Source: Archangium violaceum (lineage in GTDB: Bacteria; Myxococcota; Myxococcia; Myxococcales; Myxococcaceae). From it: a stretch of DNA of 64,000 nucleotides. The stretch spans positions 12,630,001-12,694,000 of the forward strand of contig NZ_CP069396.1 in assembly GCF_016887565.1 (NCBI RefSeq), written 5' to 3'. A program made the translations under genes and the position numbers. This document shows positions 16,059-23,882 of the stretch, in pieces (the first letter of the stretch is position 1; each line of letters opens with the position of its first letter). The notes beneath the pieces were generated by a model, which was not told the DNA's origin, did no database searches, and worked only from the letters and a program-made list of their open reading frames with translations.

Positions 16059-16137
16059 TTGCGTAACACCCCCCTCGCGGTATTGTCAAAAGCTGTCATT
16101 CACACGCTGGCGCACACCCCGATGCTACGCATTGCGT
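16059..16137. promoter_or_regulatory. tetR/SDR divergent control region with TTGCGT elements
   Basis: ACGCA-T-TGCGT at 16127-16137 is an 11-base palindrome lying 20 bases before the SDR start. It is identical, in reverse complement, to the element at 5924-5934. A half-like element TTGCGTAA lies at 16059-16066, just ahead of tetR. On the minus strand TTGACA (16089-16084) is spaced 17 bases from TTACGC (16066-16061), a possible but weak tetR promoter. Confidence 0.5.
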
Positions 16138-16156
16138 CAGCCAGGAGAAGCACCAC

Positions 16157-16903
16157 ATGCAGCTCAAGGACTTGAAGGTCATCGTCACGGGCGGCGCCCA
16201 GGGCATGGGCGCTCACTTCGCCACCCGCCTGCACGAGGCCGGCGCCAAGGTCGCCGTGGGCGACGTCAACGAGGAGCGCCTCGCCGCCCTCCCCGCCGCC
16301 ATCCACCGCCGCCGCCTGGACGTCTCCAAGGAGGAGGAGTGTGTCTCCTTCGTCCAGTGGGCCCACGAGTCCATGGGCGGCCTCAATGGCCTCATCAACA
16401 ACGCCGGCATCCTCCGCGACTCGCTCCTGGTGAAGAAGGACAAGGCCACCGGCGAGGTGAAGAAGCTGTCCACCGCCGACTGGAACGCCGTCATCGGCGT
16501 CAACCTCACCGGCGCCACCTTCATGGTGCGCGAGGTGGTGGCGAAGATGGTCCAGACGGATCAGCGCCCCGGCGTCATCGTCAACATGAGCTCCATCGCC
16601 CGCCACGGTAACCGCGGGCAGAGCAACTACGTGTCCGCCAAGGCCGCACTCGCCGCCAACACCGTCACCTGGTCGCGCGAGTTCGCCCCCTTCGGCATCC
16701 GCGTGGGCGCCGTCGCCCCCGGCATGGTCGAGACCCCCATGACCCAGGGCATGAACCAGAAGGCCCGTGACGCCCTGGTGGCCAACATCCCCGTGGGCCG
16801 CATCGGCCTGCCCGAGGACCTGTGGATCGCCGTGAAGTTCGTCCTCGAGTGCGACTACTTCAACGGCCGCACCATCGACGTGGACGGCGGCCTCAACATG
16901 TAG
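16157..16903 (+). CDS. SDR family oxidoreductase (FabG-like)
   Basis: The 248-residue protein is a classical short-chain dehydrogenase/reductase. It has the Rossmann motif TGGAQGMG (residues 11-18), NNAG (81-84), Ser145/146 in NMSSIARHG, and the catalytic Tyr158 and Lys162 in NYVSAKAA. It also has the PG motif VAPGMVETPM and the C-terminal DVDGGLNM. Members use NAD(P)H to interconvert a hydroxyl and a keto group, often on 3-hydroxyacyl chains. The Asp in VAVGDVNEE after the second strand favours NAD(H) over NADP(H). It is divergent from tetR with an operator-like palindrome between them. A short direct repeat (TGTAGGCTGGTC) spans its stop codon. Confidence 0.88.
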   Translation: MQLKDLKVIVTGGAQGMGAHFATRLHEAGAKVAVGDVNEERLAALPAAIHRRRLDVSKEEECVSFVQWAHESMGGLNGLINNAGILRDSLLVKKDKATGEVKKLSTADWNAVIGVNLTGATFMVREVVAKMVQTDQRPGVIVNMSSIARHGNRGQSNYVSAKAALAANTVTWSREFAPFGIRVGAVAPGMVETPMTQGMNQKARDALVANIPVGRIGLPEDLWIAVKFVLECDYFNGRTIDVDGGLNM

Positions 16904-17366
16904 GCTGGTCCACGGCACGTGTAGGCTGGTCAACGGGCCGGTGCGCAGGGGTCGTCAGACCCTTTCGCCCGGCTCGTTCGTTTCAACCGAATGGTGGCGA
17001 GATACGGCTCGGTGGGGGGCACGGCAGGCGGGCGGGCAGACCCTCACCCCAGCCCTCTCCCAGGGGGAGAGGGGGCAGACGCGGACCTGTCCCGTGGGAC
17101 GAGGGCAAAAGGGGTGCAAGGTGGGACTTCTTCTCGTGGATGCAAGCGCAACGGGCGTTCAGGGGGTTGCCGCTTGGAAGTCAAGTGAGTAAATCATTTC
17201 CAGTCGGGAATAGTCGGGACGCTCGGAAGGTCGAAGAAGGCAGGCGAGGCAGCGCCCCCCCAGGAGGCGCACCGCCGTGAGCCGGGCGAACCGGAAGCTG
17301 TAGGGAAGTCCCGACCGTCGAGGGGAACCTCGAGCCCCGCTCAGGTGTCCATCCTGAGGGGCTGGC
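16904..17366. other. Gene-free stretch with one dispersed repeat
   Basis: No convincing gene. A 12-base direct duplication (TGTAGGCTGGTC) lies at about 16901-16912 and 16920-16931, across the SDR stop codon. A dispersed palindrome copy lies at 17040-17076. The rest shows no clear promoter or RNA gene. Confidence 0.5.
17040..17076. repeat. Dispersed palindromic intergenic repeat, copy 5
   Basis: ACCCTCACCCCAGCCCTCTC then CCAGGGGGAGAGGGGG: the same core as the other copies, with a slightly imperfect stem. Confidence 0.8.
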
Positions 17367-17765
17367 TCAGGTGTACATCTCGAGACCCGCGGTGCGCCCC
17401 GCCTCGAACTCCGGCGCGCGCTGCAGCTGCTCCAACACCCGGGGCGTGCAGTAGAGCGTCACCATGGGCGTGGAGCCGGGCTCGCTGATCCACCTCACGG
17501 CGCCCATGAGCTGGTGCGCCTGGAGGTAGCTCAGCACCGAGTCCCGAAACTGCTTGCTCTGCTCGCAAGCGGATTTGTGGACGAGCGAGCGGTCTCGCTG
17601 AATGGACGGGTGCCACACGGCTCCGGGCTCTTCCCGGGGCATGACCAGGGCCTCGATCCACCCTTGCGCGCTCTCCACCCGGGAACCGGGCAGGGGCGTG
17701 ACGGCGGACATCCGTGGAAAGCGGCCGGAGGTCCGGCGCGGTGAGGTGGCTGTCTTCCTGCTCAT
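17367..17765 (-). CDS. Small protein resembling a free-standing I9-type protease inhibitor/propeptide
   Basis: The 132-residue protein has no signal peptide and starts at 17765 behind GGAGG (GAGGAGGAAGTGGG-ATG). The first 35 residues are basic and probably disordered. The remainder (EALVMPREEP, then FRDSVLSYLQAHQL, then VTLYCTPRVLEQLQRAPEF) has the strand-helix-strand-strand-helix order of inhibitor I9 propeptides, in which a helix is followed by a strand and then a phrase like TPEALEALRRDP. It directly follows the subtilase gene on the same strand with a 57-base gap. I infer a chaperone or inhibitor for that subtilase; this rests on pattern likeness and position only. Confidence 0.5.
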   Translation of the reverse strand: MSRKTATSPRRTSGRFPRMSAVTPLPGSRVESAQGWIEALVMPREEPGAVWHPSIQRDRSLVHKSACEQSKQFRDSVLSYLQAHQLMGAVRWISEPGSTPMVTLYCTPRVLEQLQRAPEFEAGRTAGLEMYT

Positions 17766-17822
17766 CCCACTTCCTCCTCGACAGGCCCGGCGCTCACCTG
17801 GCGCCGGCCCTGGCTGCCGCCA

Positions 17823-19241
17823 CTACCTGTAGACCGCCAGACCCTGACCGGCACGTCCGGCAGGCGTCTTGGGCAGCTTCAACGTATTGTCCAGAATCAA
17901 ATCCCTGACTTCCAGTGCCGTCAAGTCGGGGGAACGGCAGCGATATAGCGCGGCCAGACCCGCGACGTAAGGGGCGGCCATGCTCGTTCCGCTCATTCGT
18001 TCATAGAACGCCTGATTGTTACACCTTCGTTCTGTGCTCGAGTAGACGTTCACGCCATAACCCATCACGTCGGGAACAGATCTCTGACCGACCACGCCGC
18101 TGGCCGAGAAGCTGGCCACGCGCCTCGAGAAGTCGACCGCCCCCACGGAGAGGGCCTCTGGGAAGGCCGCCGGGTAACCAGCCGTGCCAGCGCCTCCGTT
18201 ACCGGCCGCAACCACGGGCAGGACGTTGGAGTCCACCAGCCGGCGCACCAGCGTCTGCAGGGCCCGGATGTTCAGGCGGTACTCCATGTCGCTGACTCCG
18301 GGCGGAGGCTGCACGGGGAACCCCAGGGACATGTTCACCACCGCGGGACGCGTGGCGTTCTCGGGACGTGAGAACTGGTGTAGCAGCCACTCCATGCCGG
18401 CGGCTACCCGGCCCAGGCTGGTCCGTATGGTTTCGGACTCGATGACCGAGGCGACGTAGAGGTCCACCTCCGGAGCAACGCCGTGGTGGGTGCCCGCGGC
18501 GACACCCACCACGTGGGTGCCGTGGCCGTCCGGGTCGAAGCCGCGCACGTCACGCGCCGGGTTGTGCGGCGAGTTGGGGAAGAGCGAGACGTAGCGGAAC
18601 TGGATGAGGCGGTTCTGGTGCTCGGGGTGATCGGCGTCCACGCCGGTGTCGAGGATGCCGAGCATCACCCCCGCGCCCCGGATGCCCTGGGCATGCGCGG
18701 AGAGGACGCCGCACTCCTCGGGCCACTCGCGCCGCTGGAGCGAGGACAGGCCCTGGTTGCGCGGCCCCATCTGCCCGGCGGACACCGGGCCCGGGAAGGT
18801 GAGCTGCACCGTGTCCGGGATGAACTCGAAGTCGCGTCCCAGCTCCTCCCGGGCGATGCGCTCGGCCTGCTCCGTGTTGAAGTGGGCCATGGTGGCGCCG
18901 ATGAGCGGCATGTGCCGATAGGTGCCCACCTCCGAGGCGGACGCCGACTCCATCATCACCGGCCCCTCCGAGGCCGAGACCGCCACGTCGACCTCGTTCT
19001 TGCGGCCGCGGCCCCTCGCCTTGCGGCTCTTGGTGGGAGAGGTGCTCACCTCGGGCAGCCGCCCGGGCAGGGTCGCGGAGCGCAACCCGAGGCTGCGCAG
19101 CATGTCCGGAGCCCGCCCGCTGATCATGAACTGCAGGGCGGTGCTGCGCTGCAGCACCCGCTCTCCCTGCTCCGTGCCCCGCACGCCCGGATGGGCTTGG
19201 GTCTCGATCGACTCCTTCGGAACCAGGAGATAGGACTTCAT
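17823..19241 (-). CDS. S8 family serine protease (subtilase) without signal peptide
   Basis: This 472-residue subtilase carries the full triad: Asp in GILDTGVDADHPEH near residue 197, His in DGHGTHVVGVAAG near 238, the oxyanion Asn in VVAAGNGGAG, and Ser in MSGTSMAAPYVAG near 417. The first 150 residues lack a signal peptide. They include a basic linker (TKSRKARGRGRKNEVD) and a stretch PLIGATMAHFNTEQAERIA that looks like a weak I9 domain. It would stay in the cytoplasm or leave by a non-Sec route. The small gene 57 bases downstream looks like a stand-alone I9 domain, so the pair may be a protease with its own inhibitor. Confidence 0.87.
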   Translation of the reverse strand: MKSYLLVPKESIETQAHPGVRGTEQGERVLQRSTALQFMISGRAPDMLRSLGLRSATLPGRLPEVSTSPTKSRKARGRGRKNEVDVAVSASEGPVMMESASASEVGTYRHMPLIGATMAHFNTEQAERIAREELGRDFEFIPDTVQLTFPGPVSAGQMGPRNQGLSSLQRREWPEECGVLSAHAQGIRGAGVMLGILDTGVDADHPEHQNRLIQFRYVSLFPNSPHNPARDVRGFDPDGHGTHVVGVAAGTHHGVAPEVDLYVASVIESETIRTSLGRVAAGMEWLLHQFSRPENATRPAVVNMSLGFPVQPPPGVSDMEYRLNIRALQTLVRRLVDSNVLPVVAAGNGGAGTAGYPAAFPEALSVGAVDFSRRVASFSASGVVGQRSVPDVMGYGVNVYSSTERRCNNQAFYERMSGTSMAAPYVAGLAALYRCRSPDLTALEVRDLILDNTLKLPKTPAGRAGQGLAVYR

Positions 19242-19724
19242 GGTGGGTTCGCTCCTTTACAGAATAACGACGGCACTGACTGCGCGCGCGGGACCTGGGA
19301 TGGACGCCGGCCGCGCCCTGGCGGAGGCGGGGTGGGACACCGTCGTCGTTCACACGTCCGGCTCACAGTGCGACTAGAGCGGTCCCCCCTGACATGAAAC
19401 GGCGGAGTTCCCGCTGTGGACACCTCGGATGGCCCGGGGCGTTCCACTGGATGACTTTCACAACGTACGAAACCGGAAAGCATTCACAGGTAGGAAGCCT
19501 AATACGGATCGTGACAGGTCGGGAAATAGCCGCCCGGCCCCGCGCGGGCCCGACAAACCGGCCTCGAGCACGTTCAAGCTCCTCCGGGCTGTTCTGTCGG
19601 GTGGACTGACGGTCGAGCTCCCGCCCTCCGGACAGGCACGGGAAGGCCCTCCCCCCATGATTTGTTCGCCACCCTGGCGGCAGGCGGACTATGGGTGTCT
19701 TCCGTCCGCCCGCCGGAGAGTCTC
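19242..19724. other. Gene-free stretch between the divergent subtilase and lgt genes
   Basis: I see no credible coding frame or RNA gene in these 483 bases. An inverted repeat GTCGGG...CCCGAC with an inner CCCG...CGGG lies at about 19518-19554 and could form a hairpin. Promoters for both flanking genes must lie here, but none stands out. Confidence 0.4.
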
Positions 19725-20540
19725 GTGATCCCCTACCTGCACGTCCCTTCCATCAAGCTCGGCCCCCTCACCATCGAGCCCTTCGGCATCTTCGTGGCGA
19801 TGGGCATCCTCCTCGCCGCCCGCCTCCTGGTCCGCCAGGCCGAGCGAGAGGGCCTCGATTCCACGCCCCTCCAGGACTATGCCCCCTGGGGTGTCGGTGT
19901 GGGTGTCGTGGTCGGCCACCTCTTCCACCTGTTCGCCTACCACCCCGAGGAGCTCTCCAAGAGCCCGTTCCAGATCTTCAAGGTGTGGGATGGACTCTCC
20001 TCCTTCGGCGGGCTGATCGGCGGCATCCTCGCCGCGGTCTTCTTCTTCCGGGCCCGCAAGCTGCGCTTCCGCGACTACGCCGATGCCTTCGCGCTCGCGG
20101 TGGCCCCCGGCTGGGCCGTCGCCCGGCTCGGCTGCTTCGCCGTGCACGACCACCCCGGCGTCCGCACCGACTTCTTCCTCGCCATCGACTTCCCCCTGCC
20201 CCTGGGGCCCCGTCACGACCTGGGCCTCTATGACGCCGCCTTCCTCTTCGCCATCTCCGGCCTGCTCTGGGGCCTGCGCAACGCCGGCAAGCTGCGCGGG
20301 AAGCTCCTGCCCCTTCTCTCCCTCCTCTACGCCTTCGGCCGCTTCTTCTTCGACTCCCTGCGCGCCACCGACCTGTCCTATGTCGACTCCCGCTACCTCG
20401 GCCTGACGCCCGCCCAGTTCGGGTGCTTCGCGCTCGTCGCCTTCGGCCTCTGGGGGCTCGTGAAGTGGCAGGCCCCCGCCAGGAAGCCCACGCCCGCCTC
20501 CGGCGCGGGGGGCGGAAGCGTCCACGCACAGGCCCGGTAG
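19725..20540 (+). CDS. lgt: Prolipoprotein diacylglyceryl transferase (Lgt) or close homologue
   Basis: This polytopic inner-membrane protein (271 residues from GTG 19725, with GGAGAG 4 bases upstream) transfers diacylglycerol to the lipobox Cys of prelipoproteins. Lgt-like features are the N-terminal IKLGPLTIEPFGIFVAMG, the glycine-rich SSFGGLIGGILAAVFFF in place of SFHGG, the GR-G-like motif VARLGCFAVHDHPG, and a late RFFFDSLRA. There are seven or so hydrophobic segments. The loop after GRxGCF differs from well-known Lgt, so it could be a paralogue. Longer starts (19662) lack a good ribosome site. The many lipoproteins encoded nearby fit the role. A terminator-like hairpin follows. Confidence 0.8.
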   Translation: MIPYLHVPSIKLGPLTIEPFGIFVAMGILLAARLLVRQAEREGLDSTPLQDYAPWGVGVGVVVGHLFHLFAYHPEELSKSPFQIFKVWDGLSSFGGLIGGILAAVFFFRARKLRFRDYADAFALAVAPGWAVARLGCFAVHDHPGVRTDFFLAIDFPLPLGPRHDLGLYDAAFLFAISGLLWGLRNAGKLRGKLLPLLSLLYAFGRFFFDSLRATDLSYVDSRYLGLTPAQFGCFALVAFGLWGLVKWQAPARKPTPASGAGGGSVHAQAR

Positions 20541-20569
20541 GGCCCGAGCCAGACTCCGTTGGGGCACCC

Positions 20570-20615
20570 AGGGCCTTCCCATCCACCCCGCCGAGGTGAA
20601 TGGGTGGGCCCTTTC
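20570..20615 (+). terminator. Rho-independent terminator after lgt
   Basis: AGGGCCTTCCCATCCACC pairs with GGTGAATGGGTGGGCCCT (18-bp stem with three mismatches, 7-base loop), followed by TTTCTG. Confidence 0.7.
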
Positions 20616-20716
20616 TGCCATCATCCCCCGCAGCCGAAACCTCGTGGGAGCCTTGATCGATAATCCCAAAGGTTTTCGACGACAGCACACCCGCGAAGGG
20701 TGAGGGGGAAAAGCAG

Positions 20717-22240
20717 ATGAAGATCGAACGGAGCAGCCCGCAGCGGGTGGAGAGCCAGAACACGGAGAAGCCGGCCGAGGTTCGCACCCAGCAGACCCAA
20801 GAGTCGAAGCCGGGCGGCGATACGAACAAGGTGAAGAGCAGCTTCGCCCAGGACGCGTTCCAGGCCGCTTCGTCCTTCACCCAGAAGGCCGCGGCGAAGC
20901 TCGGGGGCACGGCCAGCACGAACGCCACGGCGAGCGCCAGCGGCGCGGGAGGCACCCAACCGGCGACGCTCACCCCCACCGAGATGCAGGCCGCCCAGCA
21001 GGCCATCGCCAATGCCCATGACGGCCGGGATGCCAGCTATGTGTCGGACTGGCTGAAGAACAACCCGGATCCCGCCAAGCAGTCGGCCTTCATGGACCTG
21101 ATGTTCCAGTACGGCTCCGTCGCGGGAGAGATTCTCGACAAGACGCAGAACCTGCCGGACGCCGACCGCCAGCGGCTCTCCCGCGCCCTGGACAACGCCT
21201 ACCGCTCGGGCGCCGTCACCAACCAGGAGCTCAACCAGGCCGTGGCCGAGTCCTACCGGGGCGCCGCTCCCGGCAAGACGCACGAGGCGCTCGCGCAGAT
21301 CGTCGCAGGCACGCGCAATCCGGACCTCATCGAGACCTACGCCAGGCGCGAGCTGGAGATCGTCCGGTCCGCCGATGGCAACGACACGCAGCGCAGCGCC
21401 GCCGCCGCCACGGCCCTCGCGGGGCTCTCCTCGGGCCGACTCCAGGACTTCCTGAAGAACAACTCCGCGGCCGTCGGCGACATGCTCAAGTACATCAACA
21501 CCGATGTCGACACGAAGTACTCGCCCGCCCTGGGAAAGCTGCTGGACAAGGCCAATCAGATCAATCCCCCCACGACCGAGTCCATCAACCTCTTCAACAC
21601 GTCCATCGACAAGATTGGCGAGAACACCTCCACCCGCGAGGCCGCCGCCCGGTTCTTCACCCGGCACGGTGACGCGGTGCTCGCCTCCATGCAGGACGCC
21701 TCGGGCTCGCTGGGCCTCGATGGACAGAAGAAGATGTCCGAGTTCTTCACCCGGACGCTCTTCTCGCCCCCCTCCTACGAGGGCCAGGACACCTTCCGCA
21801 AGAACGTGATGTCGCGGCTGGACAGGATGAACGACAACCTCGCCCGCCACGCCAACGCGAGCCCCCCTCCCGCCGACGCCAAGCGCCAGGCCCGCCTGAT
21901 GGGCAGCCTCGTGGGCTCCCTGGAAGGCGGCTTCCAGGTCGCCGTCGACGAGCTCAAGAAGCGCAACGACGCCGTCAAGGGCATGGTCGACCTGCTCTTC
22001 TCCGCCAAGGGCCTCATCCCCGACATGGCCCTCCCCGGCGCCGGCAAGCTCAAGGACCTGACCATCGATCAGCTCCAGAAGTGGGTGACCTCCAGCCTCC
22101 AGGAGAAGGCCCAGGACGCCTCGGACGCCATCCCCTTCCACCGCGCCTTCGGCGAGATGATCGCCAACCCGGACCTGCGCACCGACTACGACGCCGCCCG
22201 CGGCGACGCCTTCCTCAACCGCCAGCGCGGTCTGAGCTGA
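20717..22240 (+). CDS. Unrecognised 507-aa helical protein
   Basis: A 507-residue hydrophilic protein starting MKIERSSPQRVESQNTEKPA with GAGGGGGA about 9 bases upstream. The first 90 residues are Gln/Thr/Ala-rich and probably disordered. The rest looks all-helical, with segments such as MQAAQQAIANAHDGRDASYVSDWLKNN, LSRALDNAYRSGAVTNQELNQAVAESY and MSRLDRMNDNLARHA. A less polar segment, MVDLLFSAKGLIPDMALPG, lies near residue 435 and is not long enough for a sure membrane helix. There is no Sec signal. The layout recalls N-terminal parts of large myxobacterial effector-like proteins without the toxin end, but I do not recognise the family. It is flanked by its own hairpins, so it is likely transcribed alone. 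Confidence 0.7.
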   Translation: MKIERSSPQRVESQNTEKPAEVRTQQTQESKPGGDTNKVKSSFAQDAFQAASSFTQKAAAKLGGTASTNATASASGAGGTQPATLTPTEMQAAQQAIANAHDGRDASYVSDWLKNNPDPAKQSAFMDLMFQYGSVAGEILDKTQNLPDADRQRLSRALDNAYRSGAVTNQELNQAVAESYRGAAPGKTHEALAQIVAGTRNPDLIETYARRELEIVRSADGNDTQRSAAAATALAGLSSGRLQDFLKNNSAAVGDMLKYINTDVDTKYSPALGKLLDKANQINPPTTESINLFNTSIDKIGENTSTREAAARFFTRHGDAVLASMQDASGSLGLDGQKKMSEFFTRTLFSPPSYEGQDTFRKNVMSRLDRMNDNLARHANASPPPADAKRQARLMGSLVGSLEGGFQVAVDELKKRNDAVKGMVDLLFSAKGLIPDMALPGAGKLKDLTIDQLQKWVTSSLQEKAQDASDAIPFHRAFGEMIANPDLRTDYDAARGDAFLNRQRGLS

Positions 22241-22255
22241 GTCGCTGGCTCTCCC

Positions 22256-22277
22256 GCCGGGAAGCCTCCTTCCCGGC
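22256..22277. terminator. Perfect 9-bp hairpin after the 507-aa gene
   Basis: GCCGGGAAG-cctc-CTTCCCGGC, 15 bases after the stop codon, with no T run. Confidence 0.6.
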
Positions 22278-22298
22278 GCAGTGGTAGGAAGGGGAGTC

Positions 22299-22877
22299 AT
22301 GACCGCCAGGGCCCTGCTCTACGACGCCTTCATGACTCCCCTCGGATGGCTCGGTCTCGACCGCGCCCGGCATCGGCTCGTCGCGGGGCTCTCCGGACAC
22401 GTCCTCGAGGTGGGCACCGGCACCGGGCTCCTGCTCCCCTCCTACCCGCCCTCCGTCTCCTCCACCGTCGCCATCGACATCGACCCCGACATGCTCGCCC
22501 GCGCGCGCCTGCGCCGCCCCGGCGTCTCCCTCTTCCAGGCCGATGTCCAGCAACTCCCCTTCCCCGATGGCTCCTTCGATGCCGTCGTCTCCTGTCTCGT
22601 CTTCTGCAGCGTCGAGCAGCCCGCTCGCGGACTCGCGGAGATCCACCGCGTCCTCCGCCCCGGCGGCCAGCTCCGCATGCTCGAACACGTCCGCTCTCCC
22701 CGCCCCGTCCTCTCCCGTCTTCAGGAGGGGCTCGATCCTCTCTGGTGCCGGCTCTCCGGTGGATGCCATCTCGACCGGCAGACCGTTCCCCTCGTCGAGG
22801 CCTCCGGTTTTCGCATCGTCCAGCGGGCGCGCCACCTGCGCGAGGCCGTCGAGGAGCTCGTCGCCGTTCCCGTGTGA
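22299..22877 (+). CDS. Class I SAM-dependent methyltransferase
   Basis: The 192-residue protein has the SAM-binding glycine motif HVLEVGTGTGLLLP (residues 33-46), the acidic end of strand 2 in VAIDIDPDML, motif II-like ADVQQLPFPDGSFDAVVS and motif III RVLRPGGQLRMLEHV. This is the UbiE/Methyltransf_11 layout. The C-terminal part (WCRLSGGCHLDRQTVPLVEASGF) resembles the small methyltransferases near phospholipid or quinone enzymes, but no substrate can be given. ATG 22299 is preceded by GGAAGGGGAG. A direct repeat (CCCGTGTGACTCGG twice) covers its stop codon, and a dispersed repeat follows. Confidence 0.87.
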   Translation: MTARALLYDAFMTPLGWLGLDRARHRLVAGLSGHVLEVGTGTGLLLPSYPPSVSSTVAIDIDPDMLARARLRRPGVSLFQADVQQLPFPDGSFDAVVSCLVFCSVEQPARGLAEIHRVLRPGGQLRMLEHVRSPRPVLSRLQEGLDPLWCRLSGGCHLDRQTVPLVEASGFRIVQRARHLREAVEELVAVPV

Positions 22878-22907
22878 CTCGGCCTTCCCGTGTGACTCGG
22901 GGGGAAG

Positions 22908-22945
22908 ACCCTCACCCTAACCCTCTCCCAGAGGGAGAGGGGATT
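22908..22945. repeat. Dispersed palindromic intergenic repeat, copy 6
   Basis: ACCCTCACCCTAACCCTCTC then CCAGAGGGAGAGGGGATT. The stop codon and the last eight to nine codons of the sigma factor gene on the other strand lie within it. Confidence 0.85.
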
Positions 22946-23882
22946 CACTCAGGTTCGCGAGCTTGCGGGTCGCCAGTACAGAGTGCACCTCGGTGATCCG
23001 GCCGTCCGGCCCCGTTTCCACTTTCATGACGATCCTCGGGGCAGTGTGGGGGGTGCTCTCCTTCCACTCCGCCACCAGCGCCGGTAGACCGTTGCACATC
23101 CTCAGCTCCATCACCTCCGGCGAGCCTCGCAGCTCCTGCAACCGACGGAAGAAGAGCGCCACCCTCTTCACCCCCACCACCGGCACCTTCGCCGCGTGGA
23201 ACTCGCCTCCTCCGTCCGACAACGCCCTCACCGGCTCCGCCAGCAACGCCTCCGCCGCCGCCACGTCCCCTGACGCCAGCGCTCCCAGGAACCCCATCAG
23301 CGCCTCCCTCGTCCGCTCCTGCAACTCCCGCGTCGGCACGCACCTCGCCCGGTCGTACGTCTCCATCGCCTGTCTCGCCCGATGGTGCGTCACCTTCACG
23401 TTCGTCTCGCTCAGCCCCAGGCTCTCCGCCACCTCCCGCACCGAGTAGTCGAACACGTCCCTCAGCAACAGCACCGCCCTCTGCCTCGGCGTCAGCGCCT
23501 CCAGTGCCAGCAGGAACGCGAAGGACACGCTCTCCAGCAGCTCGTACCTCCCCTCCGTCGTCCCTCCCCCCGGCAGCTCCGCCTCCACCGACGGCACCGC
23601 CTCGTCCCCCGTCTCCAAAGGCGAGGGCAACCACGGGCCCTCGTACCCCTCCCGCTTCCTCCTCCTCAGCCTGTCTCGCGACAGATTCATCGCCACCCGC
23701 GTCAGCCACGGGCGCAGCTCCTCCGGTCGCGCCGGCCGCGTCATGAGCGCTCGCGCGTACGTCTCCTGCACCAGCTCGTCCGCGTCCGCCGCCCCCCCCG
23801 TCATCCGGTAGCAGAGGCCCCAGAGGAACTTCTCGTGCTCCCTCGCCGCGCTCTCCAGCGCCTCGTGTGCCGTCGACGTCAT
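22917..23882 (-). CDS. ECF41-like sigma factor with SnoaL-type C-terminal domain
   Basis: The 321-residue protein has sigma region 2 (EKFLWGLCYRMTGGAADADELVQETYARAL), the inter-domain motif GPWLPSPL that marks ECF41 factors (usually WLPEP), and region 4 (LTPRQRAVLLLRDVFDYSVREVAESL). A SnoaL-like domain of about 110 residues follows, containing SDGGGEFHAAKVP, matching the ECF41 motif DGGGK. That domain regulates activity within the sigma factor itself, so no anti-sigma factor is needed. The ATG overlaps the TGA of the FAD oxidoreductase gene (ATGA). In known ECF41 loci the partner gene encodes a redox enzyme, as here. The last residues (SPLPLGEG) are encoded by an inserted-looking dispersed repeat and replace the usual C-terminal end. 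Confidence 0.88.
   Translation of the reverse strand: MTSTAHEALESAAREHEKFLWGLCYRMTGGAADADELVQETYARALMTRPARPEELRPWLTRVAMNLSRDRLRRRKREGYEGPWLPSPLETGDEAVPSVEAELPGGGTTEGRYELLESVSFAFLLALEALTPRQRAVLLLRDVFDYSVREVAESLGLSETNVKVTHHRARQAMETYDRARCVPTRELQERTREALMGFLGALASGDVAAAEALLAEPVRALSDGGGEFHAAKVPVVGVKRVALFFRRLQELRGSPEVMELRMCNGLPALVAEWKESTPHTAPRIVMKVETGPDGRITEVHSVLATRKLANLSESPLPLGEG

Noticed and set aside
6072-16903. Canonical OleABCD olefin biosynthesis cluster
   Set aside because: The KAS III-like protein lacks the His and Asn that OleA keeps, the SDR is the short FabG type rather than the extended OleD type, and the hydrolases include exported forms.
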